From Chelatococcus caeni (GTDB taxonomy: Bacteria > Pseudomonadota > Alphaproteobacteria > Rhizobiales > Beijerinckiaceae), in assembly GCF_014196925.1 (NCBI RefSeq), contig NZ_JACIEN010000005.1, positions 62,001-126,000 on the forward strand: DNA of 64,000 nucleotides, read 5' to 3'. Of this stretch, positions 51,848-60,862 are shown one piece after another; positions within the stretch are counted from its first letter, which is position 1; each line of letters opens with the position of its first letter. The notes below the pieces were generated by a model. The model saw only the letters and a list, made by a program, of their open reading frames with translations. It was not told the origin of the DNA and did no database searches. A program made the translations under genes and the position numbers.

Positions 51848-52317
51848 ACCCGCCGGCCGGCGCCATCCGCGCCGGGCTCGCCGCGGCCTGTCTCGTGCTC
51901 TTCGCCGGCGCCCTGTCGGCCGCGAGCGATGCGCCGCAGGTGGTGCCGCGCCTGACCGGCGAGGCCGAGCCGATGAGCGAGGTGAAGGCCCCGCCGCTTG
52001 CGCGCCCGATCGTCGACGACGTCAAGCGCATGCGCAACTATCCCGAGCAGCCGCCGGTGATCCCCCATTCCATCGAGGGCTACCAGCTGACGCTGAACAC
52101 CAACCGCTGCCTGTCCTGCCACAAGCGCGAGTTCACCGAGGGCTCCGGCGCGCCGATGATCAGCGTCACGCATTTCATGGACCGGGACGGGCAGGTGCTG
52201 TCGGATGTCACGCCGCGGCGTTACTTCTGCACCCAGTGCCACGTGTCGCAGACCGATGCGTCGCCGCTCGTGCCCAATCTCTTCCAGGACGCCAGCAAGC
52301 TCGGCGGACGGCAATAA
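51820..52317 (+). CDS. napB: NapB, dihaem cytochrome c subunit
   Basis: A 165-residue periplasmic protein. A signal peptide follows a basic N-region ([21 protein letters not shown]) and the two haem sites are CLSCH and CTQCH. The segment [20 protein letters not shown] is typical of NapB. It receives electrons from NapC and passes them to NapA. The ATG at 51820 overlaps napA, but no better start precedes the signal peptide. Confidence 0.93.
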   Translation: MRGQGRPRLNPPAGAIRAGLAAACLVLFAGALSAASDAPQVVPRLTGEAEPMSEVKAPPLARPIVDDVKRMRNYPEQPPVIPHSIEGYQLTLNTNRCLSCHKREFTEGSGAPMISVTHFMDRDGQVLSDVTPRRYFCTQCHVSQTDASPLVPNLFQDASKLGGRQ

Positions 52318-52326
52318 GGGGCTGCC

Positions 52327-53049
52327 ATGCAGGGGCTGAGAAACCTCTTCGGACGGCTGTGGCAGGTCTGCCTGCGCTTCTGGCACGTCATCTCGCGGCC
52401 GAGCGCCTATCTCAGCCTGGGCTTCCTGACGCTCGGCGGCTTCATCTGCGGCGTCATTTTCTGGGGCGGCTTCAACACCGCGCTCGAGGTCACCAACACG
52501 GAGAAGTTCTGCGTCTCCTGTCACGAGATGCACGACAACGTCTATCAGGAGCTCACCCAGACGGTGCACTTCTCGAACCGCTCGGGCGTGCGCGCGAGCT
52601 GCCCCGACTGCCACGTGCCGCACAACTGGACGGACAAGATCGCCCGCAAGATGCAGGCTTCGAAGGAAGTGTGGGGCAAGATCTTCGGCACCATCAACAC
52701 GCGCCAGAAGTTTCTCGACGCCCGGCTCGAGCTCGCCAAGCACGAATGGGCGCGCCTCAAGGCGAACGACTCGCTCGAATGCCGCAACTGCCACTCGTCC
52801 ATCGCCATGGACTTCACGAAGCAGACGCGGCGCGCGGCGGAGATCCACAGCCGCTATCTCGTCACCGGCGAGCGCACCTGCATCGACTGCCACAAGGGCA
52901 TCGCCCATCTCCTGCCGGACATGACGGGCATCGAACCGGGCTGGACGGTGGACCCCGAGCTCGAAGCCTCCGGCCGCCAGTCCTGGCACGGCGGCAGCGA
53001 CGGCCTCGACGCCGTCCGCGCCTATCTCGCCGGTATCGAGGCGCAATAG
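52327..53049 (+). CDS. napC: NapC, tetrahaem quinol dehydrogenase
   Basis: A 240-residue membrane-anchored cytochrome of the NapC/NirT family. One helix (about 27-50) precedes four haem sites CVSCH, CPDCH, CRNCH and CIDCH. It oxidises ubiquinol and reduces NapB, linking nap to the quinone pool that ubiTUV supplies in this island. AAGGGG lies before the ATG. It ends the nap operon; a repeat-rich region follows. Confidence 0.95.
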   Translation: MQGLRNLFGRLWQVCLRFWHVISRPSAYLSLGFLTLGGFICGVIFWGGFNTALEVTNTEKFCVSCHEMHDNVYQELTQTVHFSNRSGVRASCPDCHVPHNWTDKIARKMQASKEVWGKIFGTINTRQKFLDARLELAKHEWARLKANDSLECRNCHSSIAMDFTKQTRRAAEIHSRYLVTGERTCIDCHKGIAHLLPDMTGIEPGWTVDPELEASGRQSWHGGSDGLDAVRAYLAGIEAQ

Positions 53050-53083
53050 TCGCTTAGCCGAAGAACAAACGCTCCCTCTCCCG

Positions 53084-53175
53084 CGTCATGGCCGGGCTCG
53101 TCCCGGCCATCCACGCCTCCGACGTTGGACGTCGTTCCAAGGCATGGATGCCCGCGACGAGCGCGGGCATGACGG
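53084..53175. repeat. 92-bp intergenic palindromic repeat, copy 1
   Basis: Starts CGTCATGGCCGGGCTCGTCC and ends GGGCATGACGG. It contains two hairpins: GGCCGGG / CCCGGCC on the left and ATGCCCGCG / CGCGGGCAT on the right. The two outer ends are mutually inverted. This family of mobile-looking palindromic units is common between genes in Hyphomicrobiales. Confidence 0.88.
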
Positions 53176-53283
53176 TGGGGCTTGTTGCGTCTCGCCGCAG
53201 CACGGGCGCTCCATGGCACTTCGTCGACGCCAGGAACAGGAACGCGCGGGCGACATTTCCGCCGCTGATCCGGCCCTCGCCAC

Positions 53284-53375
53284 CGTCATGGCCGGGCTTG
53301 TCCCGGCCATCCACGCTTCCGACGTTGGACGTCTTTCCAAGGCGTGGATGCCCGCGACAGGCGCGGGCCTGACGG
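53284..53375. repeat. 92-bp intergenic palindromic repeat, copy 2
   Basis: Same length and orientation as copy 1, exactly 200 bases further on, with about seven substitutions. Differences fall both in loops and in stems. A half copy of the right end occurs at 7355. Confidence 0.88.
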
Positions 53376-53416
53376 CGCGGCTACGCGAGGACGAGACTCG
53401 CACAGGCTGCCGGCGT

Positions 53417-54583
53417 TCAAAGCCGGAAGGCCGCCAGCCGCTCCGGCAGGCGGGCGATCTCCTCCGCCTCCACATTGGCGAAGGCGACGCGCACATGGGC
53501 GTCGGCCGTCTCGCCGAAATAGCTGCCCGGCAGCGCGAGCACGCCGCGCTCGGCGGCGAGCCGCTCGGCCACGTCCCGCCCCCGCCGGCCGGGGAAGGGA
53601 TGGCGCAGATAGGCGAAATAGGCGCCGATCGAGGAGATGCCCCACTCCGGCACCTCGGCAAGCGCGGCACGAAAGGCGGCAAGCCGGCGGTTGATGTCCT
53701 CGGCATTGGCGGCGCGCCACGCGGCCAGCGCCGGGATCGCCCAGGCGAGCGCCGCCTGGCCGGTGCGCGGGGCGCAGATCTGCAGGCAGTCGAGCACCTT
53801 GGTGATCTCGGCGATGACGGGCGCACCGGCGACGAGGGCGCCGAGCCGGTGCCCGGGAATGCCGTAGGCCTTCGAGAAGCTGTAGAGCTGGATGACGTTG
53901 TCGCGCCACGTCTCCCCCGCCAGCAGCTCATGCGGCCGGCCCGCCTCCGGCGGCAGGAAGTCGCGGTAGGTCTCGTCGATGACGAGCCACAGGTTACGCC
54001 GCCGGCAAAGCTCCGCAAAGCGGGCGATGACCTCGGGCGGGTAGACGGCACCGGTCGGGTTGTTGGGCGTGACGAGGACGATGGCGCGCAGGCGCTCGTC
54101 GACGAGCGCCTCGGCCGTCTCCGGATCCGGCACGAAGCCGGCCTCCGGGTCACAGGGCAGCGGCCGCGCCTCGATGCCCAGCATCGCCAGCGTCATCTGG
54201 TGGTTGAAGTACCACGGCGTCGGCAGGAGCACGGCCTCCCCGGCCCGCGCGAGTGCGAGCATGGCGACGAAGAAGGCCTGGTTGCAGCCGGCGGTGACGG
54301 CGATCTCCTCCGGCCTCACCCGTCCGCCGTAGAGCCCGGACACATGCTGCGCATATGTTTCGCGCAGGGACCTGTCGCCCGTGATGGCGCCGTAGCGGGC
54401 GGCTTCCGCACTGGCGGCCGCCTCGGCCAGCTTCTCGAGCATGTCGGCATGGGGCGGGCGGCCCGGCACGGCCTGCGACAGGTCGACGAAGGGGCCGAAG
54501 GCGCCGTCATAGGCGGCGCGCCAGGCCTGCGCTTCGGGGATGGGCGGGCTCGCCGTGGCGGCGAGAAGGGGATTGACCAGCAT
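53417..54583 (-). CDS. Class I/II pyridoxal-phosphate aminotransferase
   Basis: A 388-residue fold-type I aminotransferase: AVTAGCNQAFFVAMLALARA, VLVTPNNPTGAVYPPEV (asparagine contact to PLP), LWLVIDETYRDFLPPEAGRP (aspartate and tyrosine), and the PLP lysine in YSFSKAYGIPGHRLGALVAG. The amino donor is unknown. It is on the same strand as, and about 50 bases downstream of, a LysR gene, so regulator and enzyme may be one unit. The divergent ureohydrolase operon may belong to the same pathway. Confidence 0.92.
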   Translation of the reverse strand: MLVNPLLAATASPPIPEAQAWRAAYDGAFGPFVDLSQAVPGRPPHADMLEKLAEAAASAEAARYGAITGDRSLRETYAQHVSGLYGGRVRPEEIAVTAGCNQAFFVAMLALARAGEAVLLPTPWYFNHQMTLAMLGIEARPLPCDPEAGFVPDPETAEALVDERLRAIVLVTPNNPTGAVYPPEVIARFAELCRRRNLWLVIDETYRDFLPPEAGRPHELLAGETWRDNVIQLYSFSKAYGIPGHRLGALVAGAPVIAEITKVLDCLQICAPRTGQAALAWAIPALAAWRAANAEDINRRLAAFRAALAEVPEWGISSIGAYFAYLRHPFPGRRGRDVAERLAAERGVLALPGSYFGETADAHVRVAFANVEAEEIARLPERLAAFRL

Positions 54584-54636
54584 CGGATGTGTCTCGGGCG
54601 GGAATAGCGGCGCGCGTGTCGCCGCGGGTTAGCCTG

Positions 54637-55620
54637 TCAGGAAGCGCGTTGCAACACGCGCCGGCGGGTTCGCGCCCGGCGCGGCGCTCGCTCCGGCCGC
54701 GCCTCGTCCCGGGCACGCTCGGCGAAGAGCCAGTCGATGAAGGCGCGCACCATCGGCGTGTTGCGCAACTCGCTGCGGGTGACGATGAAGAAGGCATCGG
54801 GCGCGGGCACGGCAAGGTCGAAGGGCACGATCAGCCGCCCGTCTGCCAGGAGCCGGCTCACCGTCACGGTGTCGCCGAGCGCCACCCCCAACCCGTTGAT
54901 CGCGGCCTCGAGGGCAAGATGGGCGTTCGACATGAGATGCCGGCGGCCGTAGGCCAGCGTCGGCGCCCCAGCGGCGGCGAGCCAGCTGTTCCATTCGCGC
55001 CCGTCGTCGCCGTGCAGGAGAACGTGGCTGGCGAGATCCGCCACCTCGCGGAGCGGCCGGCTGTTGGCGAGCGTCGGACTGCAGACGGGAAAGAGCGAGA
55101 TGTCCGTCCAGGGCTCGACGACGCGGTCCGGCCAATGGCCGTCGCCGTAGACGAGGGCGAGGTCCACCCGGTCGGAATAGATCTCGCGCGGATCGTTCGA
55201 GGCGATGAGCTTGAGGCGCACGCCGGGGTACCGCTCGGTGAAGCTGCCGAGCCGCGGCACCAGCCAGAATGACGCCACCGCCTGGACGCAGCTCACCACC
55301 AGCTCGCCCTCGGTCGTCGGTCGCGTGAGCAGGGCGATCGCCTCGGCGATGGAATCGAAGGCGCCCGCGACGACGGGCAGCAGCGCCGCCCCGTGCGGCG
55401 ACAGCGCGAGCCGTCCGCCCCGCCGCTCGAACAGCTGCACCTTGAGCGCTGTCTCCAGCGCCCTGATCTGATGGCTCACCGCCCCGTGCGTCACGTGCAG
55501 CTCGGCCGCCGCGCGCGAGACGGACAGGTGACGCGCCGTCACCTCGAAGGCGCGCAGGGGATTGAGGGGCGGCAGGCGTTTGGACACGGCGCCATCGTCC
55601 GGACTGTGAAAATTCCTCAC
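54637..55620 (-). CDS. LysR-family regulator (GcvA-like)
   Basis: A 327-residue protein. The HTH domain (LRAFEVTARHLSVSRAAAEL, VTHGAVSHQIRALE) is followed by a substrate-binding domain (ELVVSCVQAVASFWLVPRL onward), with an arginine-rich tail of about 25 residues that is unusual. The GTG at 55620 has AGAGG eight bases upstream; a second GTG at 55587 is possible. It is divergent from the ureohydrolase-Pot operon and upstream of the aminotransferase, so either could be its target. A small palindrome lies at its start. Confidence 0.92.
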   Translation of the reverse strand: MRNFHSPDDGAVSKRLPPLNPLRAFEVTARHLSVSRAAAELHVTHGAVSHQIRALETALKVQLFERRGGRLALSPHGAALLPVVAGAFDSIAEAIALLTRPTTEGELVVSCVQAVASFWLVPRLGSFTERYPGVRLKLIASNDPREIYSDRVDLALVYGDGHWPDRVVEPWTDISLFPVCSPTLANSRPLREVADLASHVLLHGDDGREWNSWLAAAGAPTLAYGRRHLMSNAHLALEAAINGLGVALGDTVTVSRLLADGRLIVPFDLAVPAPDAFFIVTRSELRNTPMVRAFIDWLFAERARDEARPERAPRRARTRRRVLQRAS

Positions 55621-55622
55621 AG

Positions 55623-55635
55623 ATTAGCCTCTAAT
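55623..55635. promoter_or_regulatory. Small palindrome next to the LysR start
   Basis: ATTAG-CCT-CTAAT, three bases before the GTG start of the LysR gene. The placement suits autoregulation. The rest of the 55621-55827 gap is AT-rich and probably holds promoters in both directions. Confidence 0.4.
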
Positions 55636-55827
55636 AATCTCGCTTGCCAGCAGCCGGGCGAGACTGCAGCATTATCGGATCAAGAGGCTCGCATATACCG
55701 AGTGCATATAAATTGATATATATTTATGAAAATGCCAAAAAACAAGCATTCATGAACGATACCATGGCTCATTTGCGGCATTGTAATTAGAAAATGCGCG
55801 ATCCATAACTTGCGGCGCGCAGAGTGA

Positions 55828-56922
55828 ATGCAATACCAACACGGTGATCGGACGCCTGCCATGACGATTGATGAGAAAGATCTTCAGCGGTTGCGGGAGA
55901 AATACGGTGCCGGACATGGTGGCTCCGTCTTCGATCCGCGCTTCCGCAAGGTGGCCGAGCGCATCTTCAGCGCCAAGGGCACGCGCGCCCTGCCCTATGG
56001 CGGCGTGCCGACCTTCCTGTCGGCGCCATACCGCCCGGTCGGCCCCGAGGAGACGACCTTCGGCGACCTTCAGGTGGCGCTCGTCGGCGTGCCCATGGAC
56101 CTCGGCGTCACCAACCGCTCCGGCTCGCGCTTCGGCCCGCGGGCGCTGCGCACCATCGAGCGCATCGGCCCCTACAACCATGTGCTCGACTGCATACCCG
56201 TCGGCGAGCTCACCGCCGCGGATGTCGGCGACGTGCCCTTCCGCAGCCGCTACGATCTCGAGGGCTGCCATGCCGACATCGAGGCCCATTTCCGCCGCTT
56301 CCTCGAACAGGGCGTCGCGACGCTCGCGGTGGGCGGCGACCATTCGATCACCCATCCCATCCTGCGCGCGGTCGGCCGCGAGGCGCCGGTCGGCCTCATC
56401 CACATCGATGCCCATTGCGACACGGGCGGCGCCTTCGACGGCACCAAGTTCCATCACGGCGGCCCCTTCCGCAACGCCGTGCTCGACGGCGTGCTCGACC
56501 CGAAGCGCACCATCCAGATCGGCATCCGCGGAGCGGCCGAATATCTGTGGGAGTTCTCCACCGATTCCGGCATGACGGTGATCCACGCCGAGGAATTCGC
56601 CGCGATGGGGCCCGCGGCGGTCATCGCCCGGGCGCGCGAGGTCGTCGGCGACGGCCCGACCTATCTCTCCTTCGACATCGACAGCCTCGATCCGGCCTTC
56701 GCGCCGGGCACCGGCACGCCCGAGGTCGGCGGGCTGTCGACGCGCGAGGCGCAGCAACTCCTGCGCGGCCTCAAGGGGCTCAACATCGTCGCCGGCGACG
56801 TGGTGGAGGTCGCGCCGCAATACGATGCGACGGCCAATACCGCCCATGCCGGCGCGCAGATGCTGTTCGAGATCCTCAGCCTGATGGTCTTCAGCCCGTC
56901 CATCGGCGGCAGGAAGGAGTGA
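55828..56922 (+). CDS. Agmatinase/guanidino-acid ureohydrolase family enzyme
   Basis: About 353-364 residues of the arginase superfamily. All manganese-ligand motifs are present: GGDHSIT near residue 170, DAHCDTGG near 193 and SFDIDSLDPAFAPGTGTPE near 290. Family members split a guanidino compound (agmatine, guanidinobutyrate or guanidinopropionate) into urea and an amine; the exact substrate cannot be chosen from sequence. ATG starts at 55828 and 55861 are both possible. It precedes a complete PotDABC-type importer on the same strand. Confidence 0.9.
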   Translation: MQYQHGDRTPAMTIDEKDLQRLREKYGAGHGGSVFDPRFRKVAERIFSAKGTRALPYGGVPTFLSAPYRPVGPEETTFGDLQVALVGVPMDLGVTNRSGSRFGPRALRTIERIGPYNHVLDCIPVGELTAADVGDVPFRSRYDLEGCHADIEAHFRRFLEQGVATLAVGGDHSITHPILRAVGREAPVGLIHIDAHCDTGGAFDGTKFHHGGPFRNAVLDGVLDPKRTIQIGIRGAAEYLWEFSTDSGMTVIHAEEFAAMGPAAVIARAREVVGDGPTYLSFDIDSLDPAFAPGTGTPEVGGLSTREAQQLLRGLKGLNIVAGDVVEVAPQYDATANTAHAGAQMLFEILSLMVFSPSIGGRKE

Positions 56923-57001
56923 AAACCGCGTGCCGCCGGCGGCAAACGGCGGCAAGATACGTCAAACGGCGATTCAACGCCGGGACATCGAGGGGATTGT
57001 C

Positions 57002-58087
57002 ATGATGAGACCGACACAGGGCGTAAACCGCCGCAGGATCCTTGCCGGCGGGGCCGCCGGCCTTGCCGCGCTCGGCATGCCGACCATCCTGCGCGCCGCC
57101 GAGAAGACGCTGAAGGTCGGCGTCTACGGCGGCTTCTTCAAGGATTCGTTCGACAAGCACATCTTCCCGGAGTTCACCAAGGCGACGGGCATCGCGGTCG
57201 AGAGCATCGCCGAGCCGACGGGCGAGGCCTGGCTGGTGCAGCTGTCGCAGGCCGCGCGTGCGGGCGTCGCCCCCGCCGACGTCTCGATGATGTCGCAGAC
57301 CGCCCTCCTCAAGGGCGAGGCCGGCGACCTGTGGGCGCCGCTCGACCTCGGCCAGATGAAGAACACGGCCAATCTCGTCGAGCGCTTCGTCAACAAGTAC
57401 CCGGACGGGCGCGTCGCCGGCATCGGCGCCGTCTCCTGGTACATCACGCTCGTCACCAACACGAAGGCCTTTCCCGAGGCGCCGACCTCGTGGGCAGCCC
57501 TGTGGGACCCGGCCAACAAGGACAAGCTCGGCCTGCTCGCCCTCGTCTCCAACTCCTTCCTCCTCGAGGTGACGGCTGCCACCTTCTTCGGCGGCACCAA
57601 GGCGCTCGACGACGAGGCCGGCCAGCTCAAGGCCTTCGAGAAGCTTGCCGAGGTCAAGCCCAACGTGAAGCTGTGGTATCGCGACGAGGCGCAGTTCGAG
57701 CAGGCGCTGAAATCGGGCGAGATCCCGATGGGCCAGTACTATCACGACGTCACCGGCCTTGCCGCCGCCGACGGGCACCCGGTGCGCTCCACCTTCCCGA
57801 AGGAGGGCGGCATCCTCGATTCCGGCTCCTGGGCGGTCTCGCGCGCCTCCAAGGCGCTCGACGAGGCCCATGTCTTCATCAACTACATGTGCCAGCCGGA
57901 GATCCAGGCGCTGATGTCGCGCAAGGTCGGCACCTCGCCCACGGTGCGCCGCGACCTGCTCGACCTGACCGATGCTGAATTCGCGGCCGTTTCCTCCGAC
58001 ATTCCGCCGATCGTGCCGCGCTACGACCTCTACCTGTCGCGGGCCGACTGGCTGAACCAGAAATGGACGGAGATGATCGTCGGCTGA
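57002..58087 (+). CDS. PotD-type ABC substrate-binding protein
   Basis: A 361-residue periplasmic protein with a twin-arginine-like signal (NRRRILAGGAAGLAALGMPT). The mature part is a type II binding fold: TLKVGVYGGFFKDSFDKHIF at the N-terminus, VSWYITLVTNTKAF, and GIGAV in the hinge region. The cluster with PotA/B/C-type genes marks it as the binding component of a polyamine-like importer. The upstream ureohydrolase gene suggests a guanidino or amine ligand. GAGGGG lies before the ATG at 57002. Confidence 0.88.
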   Translation: MMRPTQGVNRRRILAGGAAGLAALGMPTILRAAEKTLKVGVYGGFFKDSFDKHIFPEFTKATGIAVESIAEPTGEAWLVQLSQAARAGVAPADVSMMSQTALLKGEAGDLWAPLDLGQMKNTANLVERFVNKYPDGRVAGIGAVSWYITLVTNTKAFPEAPTSWAALWDPANKDKLGLLALVSNSFLLEVTAATFFGGTKALDDEAGQLKAFEKLAEVKPNVKLWYRDEAQFEQALKSGEIPMGQYYHDVTGLAAADGHPVRSTFPKEGGILDSGSWAVSRASKALDEAHVFINYMCQPEIQALMSRKVGTSPTVRRDLLDLTDAEFAAVSSDIPPIVPRYDLYLSRADWLNQKWTEMIVG

Positions 58088-58106
58088 GGGGAGGCAATCG
58101 GCGGTA

Positions 58107-58153
58107 GGCAGTCGTCAGGTCTTTGCGCTACCGACTGCCCATTGCCGACTGCC
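58107..58153 (+). repeat. Inverted repeat between the binding-protein and ATPase genes
   Basis: GGCAGTCG at 58107-58114 pairs with CGACTGCC at 58132-58139; the second element recurs at 58146-58153. It can form alternative hairpins in the 80-base gap, which would lower expression of the transporter relative to the binding protein. Confidence 0.55.
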
Positions 58154-58167
58154 GCAAAGGGATTCCC

Positions 58168-59199
58168 ATGACCGGCCTCGTCCTCGACAACATCACGAAG
58201 CGCTTCGGCTCCGTCGCCGCCGTCGACCGGGTGAACCTCTCCGTGCCCGACGGCAGCTTCGTCTGCCTGCTCGGCCCCTCGGGCTGCGGCAAGACCACGC
58301 TCCTGCGCATGATCGCGGGGCTGGAGGAGCCGAGCGAGGGGCGCATCCTCGTCGGCGGCGCGGACGTGACGCGGGCGCCCGCCCACCAGCGCGACTTCGG
58401 CATGGTCTTCCAGTCGCTGGCGCTGTTTCCCCACCTCTCCGTCGGCGAGAACATCGCCTATCCCCTGCGCATCCGCGGCGTGGCGAAGGCGGAGCAGGCG
58501 CGTCGCGTCGAGGAGCTGCTCGCGCTCGTGCGCCTGCCCGGCTTCGGCGAACGGCCGGTGTCGAAGCTCTCCGGCGGCCAGCGCCAGCGCGTCGCCATCG
58601 CCCGGGCGCTGGCGCTCCAGCCGCGGCTCTTCCTGCTCGACGAGCCCCTGTCGGCGCTCGACGCCAAGCTGCGCGAAGCCATGCAGGTGGAGCTGCGGCA
58701 GCTGCAGCAGCGCCTCGGCATCACCACCGTCGTCGTCACCCACGACCAGCGCGAGGCCATGACCATGGCCGACCTCGTCGTCGTGATGAACGAGGGACGC
58801 ATCCGCCAGAGCGCGCCACCCGTCGACATCTACCGCCGCCCGGCGGACACCTTCGTCGCCGACTTCATCGGCATCACCAATCTCATCAGGGCGCGGCGGG
58901 GCGCGGACGGCACCGTGCGCGTCCCGGGCGGCACCCTGGCCGGCATCGCCCTGCCGGCGGAGGAGGCGACGATCTCCGTGCGGCCGGAGGACGTGCGCCT
59001 CGTGCCGCCACACGAGGCAGCGATCACCGGCCGGGTCGATTTCGTGCGCGACCTCGGCGCCAGCATCGAGATCTATGTCGAGGCGGACGGCCAGAGGATC
59101 GTCGCCGTGGCGAGCCCGCGCGAGCGGCCGGACCTCCAGCCCGGCGCCCCGGTGGGCCTCGCGCTTCCGGCCGACGCCTGCGTGGTGCTCGGCGCATGA
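58168..59199 (+). CDS. PotA-type ABC transporter ATPase
   Basis: A 343-residue ATPase with Walker A GPSGCGKTTLLRM, signature LSGGQRQRVAIARAL, Walker B RLFLLDEPLSALD, the H-loop in VVTHDQREAMTMAD, and a C-terminal TOBE domain (about 260-343). This architecture is that of polyamine/iron/thiamine-type importers. The ATG at 58168 has AAGGGAT upstream. Its stop overlaps the first permease gene. Confidence 0.93.
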   Translation: MTGLVLDNITKRFGSVAAVDRVNLSVPDGSFVCLLGPSGCGKTTLLRMIAGLEEPSEGRILVGGADVTRAPAHQRDFGMVFQSLALFPHLSVGENIAYPLRIRGVAKAEQARRVEELLALVRLPGFGERPVSKLSGGQRQRVAIARALALQPRLFLLDEPLSALDAKLREAMQVELRQLQQRLGITTVVVTHDQREAMTMADLVVVMNEGRIRQSAPPVDIYRRPADTFVADFIGITNLIRARRGADGTVRVPGGTLAGIALPAEEATISVRPEDVRLVPPHEAAITGRVDFVRDLGASIEIYVEADGQRIVAVASPRERPDLQPGAPVGLALPADACVVLGA

Positions 59200-60050
59200 C
59201 GGCGGCACGGCCCCAACGGCTGCGGGACTACGCGCCGCTCGTCTTTCCGGCGCTGATGCTCACCGTCTTCTTCGTGGTGCCCTTCGGCATCATGGTGGCG
59301 ATCAGCTTCTTCCGCCGCGTGCAGGGCGCCTTCTACGAGCCGGACTTCGTCTTCGACAATTACGCGCGGTTCCTGTCCGCCTTCTTCGGCCAGGTGCTCG
59401 GCTTCTCGCTGGTGCTGGCGGCGCTCGTCGCCCTCGTTGCCGTCACCATCGCCTTTCCCTTCACCTTTCTCCTCGCGCGGCTGTCGCGGCGCTGGCAGGT
59501 GGTGTGGCTCGTCGCGCTGCTCTCCATCGTCTCGCTGTCCGAGGTCATCGTGGGCTTCGCCTGGTCGACGCTGTTCTCGCGCACGGCCGGCGTCACCAAT
59601 ATCCTCGTCGCGCTCGGCCTCATGAGCGAGCCCATGTCGCTGTCGCCGAGCTTCGGGGCGCTGCTCACCGGCCTCAGCTATCACGCCTTTCCCTATACGG
59701 TACTCGTGCTCTATCCGGCGCTCGCCCGGCTCGACCCCACGCTGATGGAGGCGGCGCGCACCCTGGGCGCCTCCCCTCCCCGCGCCTTCGTCACGGTCGT
59801 CGTGCCGGCCCTGCGCAACACCATCCTCGCCACCATGATCATGGTGTTCGTCTTCGCGCTCGGCTCCTATCTCCTGCCGCAGCTCCTCGGGCGGCCGAGC
59901 AACTGGACGCTGTCCGTGCTCATCACCGACCAGGCGATCTACCAGTCCAACCTGCCCTTCGCGGCGGCGATGGCCGTGTTCCTCGTCCTTGTGAGCCTCG
60001 CGCTTGTCGGGCTCTCGCTGCTCGTCGGACGCAAGGAGGCCGCCCAATGA
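59196..60050 (+). CDS. PotB-type ABC permease
   Basis: A 284-residue permease with about six helices. The EAA loop is MEAARTLGASPPRAFVTVVV, which contacts the ATPase. It opens with a cytoplasmic tail of about 14 residues, then FPALMLTVFFVVPFGIMVAI. Its ATG lies in the last four bases of the ATPase gene, and its stop overlaps the next permease. Confidence 0.92.
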   Translation: MTAARPQRLRDYAPLVFPALMLTVFFVVPFGIMVAISFFRRVQGAFYEPDFVFDNYARFLSAFFGQVLGFSLVLAALVALVAVTIAFPFTFLLARLSRRWQVVWLVALLSIVSLSEVIVGFAWSTLFSRTAGVTNILVALGLMSEPMSLSPSFGALLTGLSYHAFPYTVLVLYPALARLDPTLMEAARTLGASPPRAFVTVVVPALRNTILATMIMVFVFALGSYLLPQLLGRPSNWTLSVLITDQAIYQSNLPFAAAMAVFLVLVSLALVGLSLLVGRKEAAQ

Positions 60051-60847
60051 GCCGCCTCTTCACGCGCCTGTTCATGGCCCTTGTCGCCCTGGTGCTGGCG
60101 GCCCCGATCGTCGTCGTCGCGGGCGTCTCCTTCAATGCGCAGAGGACGCTCACCTTCCCGCCGGTCGGCTTCTCGCTCGCCTGGTTCGGCGAAGTCTTCA
60201 CCGACGCCGGCTGGCGCGGCGCGCTCCTCACCAGCCTCGCCATCGCGGCCGGCTCGGCGGCGCTCGCCGTCGCCATCGCCTTCCCGCTCGCCTGGTTCCT
60301 GTGGCGCTGGCACGCTCCGTGGGCACGCCTGTTCCAGGCGCTGGGCACGGCGCCCTTCATCCTGCCGCCGGTGATCACCGCCCTCGGCTTCCTGAGCTTC
60401 TGGGCGACCGCCGGCTTCTACGGCGCACCCTGGACGGTGGTGATCAGCCACGCGATCTTCCTCGTGACGCTGCCGCTCGTCACCATCACCCTCGGCTTTT
60501 CCTCCGTCGACCGCAGCCTGACGGAGGCCGCCGCCACCATGGGCGCCGACGACCGCACCGTGCTGAGAACAGTCGTGCTGCCGCTCGTCACCCCCTATCT
60601 CGTCTCCGGCTACGCCTTCGCCTTCGTGCTCTCCCTCAACGAATACATCATCGCCTACATGGTCGCGGGCTTCACCGTGGAGACGCTGCCGATCAAGATC
60701 TTCAACGCCCTGCGCTACGGCTACACCCCCACCATGGCGGCGGTGACGGTGTTCTTCGTCGCGGCAGCCGCGCTCATCTTCAGCTTCGTCGCCCGCTTCG
60801 GCGACCTGCCACGCCTCCTCGGCGCCTGGTCTTCCAACGAGAGCTGA
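60047..60847 (+). CDS. PotC-type ABC permease
   Basis: A 266-residue permease with six helices and an EAA loop TEAAATMGADDRTVLRTVVL. It pairs with the PotB-type protein. AAGGAGG upstream and the ATGA overlap define the start at 60047. It ends the operon, 15 bases before a convergent scpB gene. Confidence 0.92.
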   Translation: MSRLFTRLFMALVALVLAAPIVVVAGVSFNAQRTLTFPPVGFSLAWFGEVFTDAGWRGALLTSLAIAAGSAALAVAIAFPLAWFLWRWHAPWARLFQALGTAPFILPPVITALGFLSFWATAGFYGAPWTVVISHAIFLVTLPLVTITLGFSSVDRSLTEAAATMGADDRTVLRTVVLPLVTPYLVSGYAFAFVLSLNEYIIAYMVAGFTVETLPIKIFNALRYGYTPTMAAVTVFFVAAAALIFSFVARFGDLPRLLGAWSSNES

Positions 60848-60862
60848 ACCGACCCCCTTTCG

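Larger units (their letters stand above)
53050..53416. other. Gene-free region with two palindromic repeats
   Basis: About 367 bases between napC and a convergent aminotransferase gene. It is dominated by the two 92-bp repeats at 53084 and 53284. I see no gene or promoter in the spacer between them. Confidence 0.75.
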
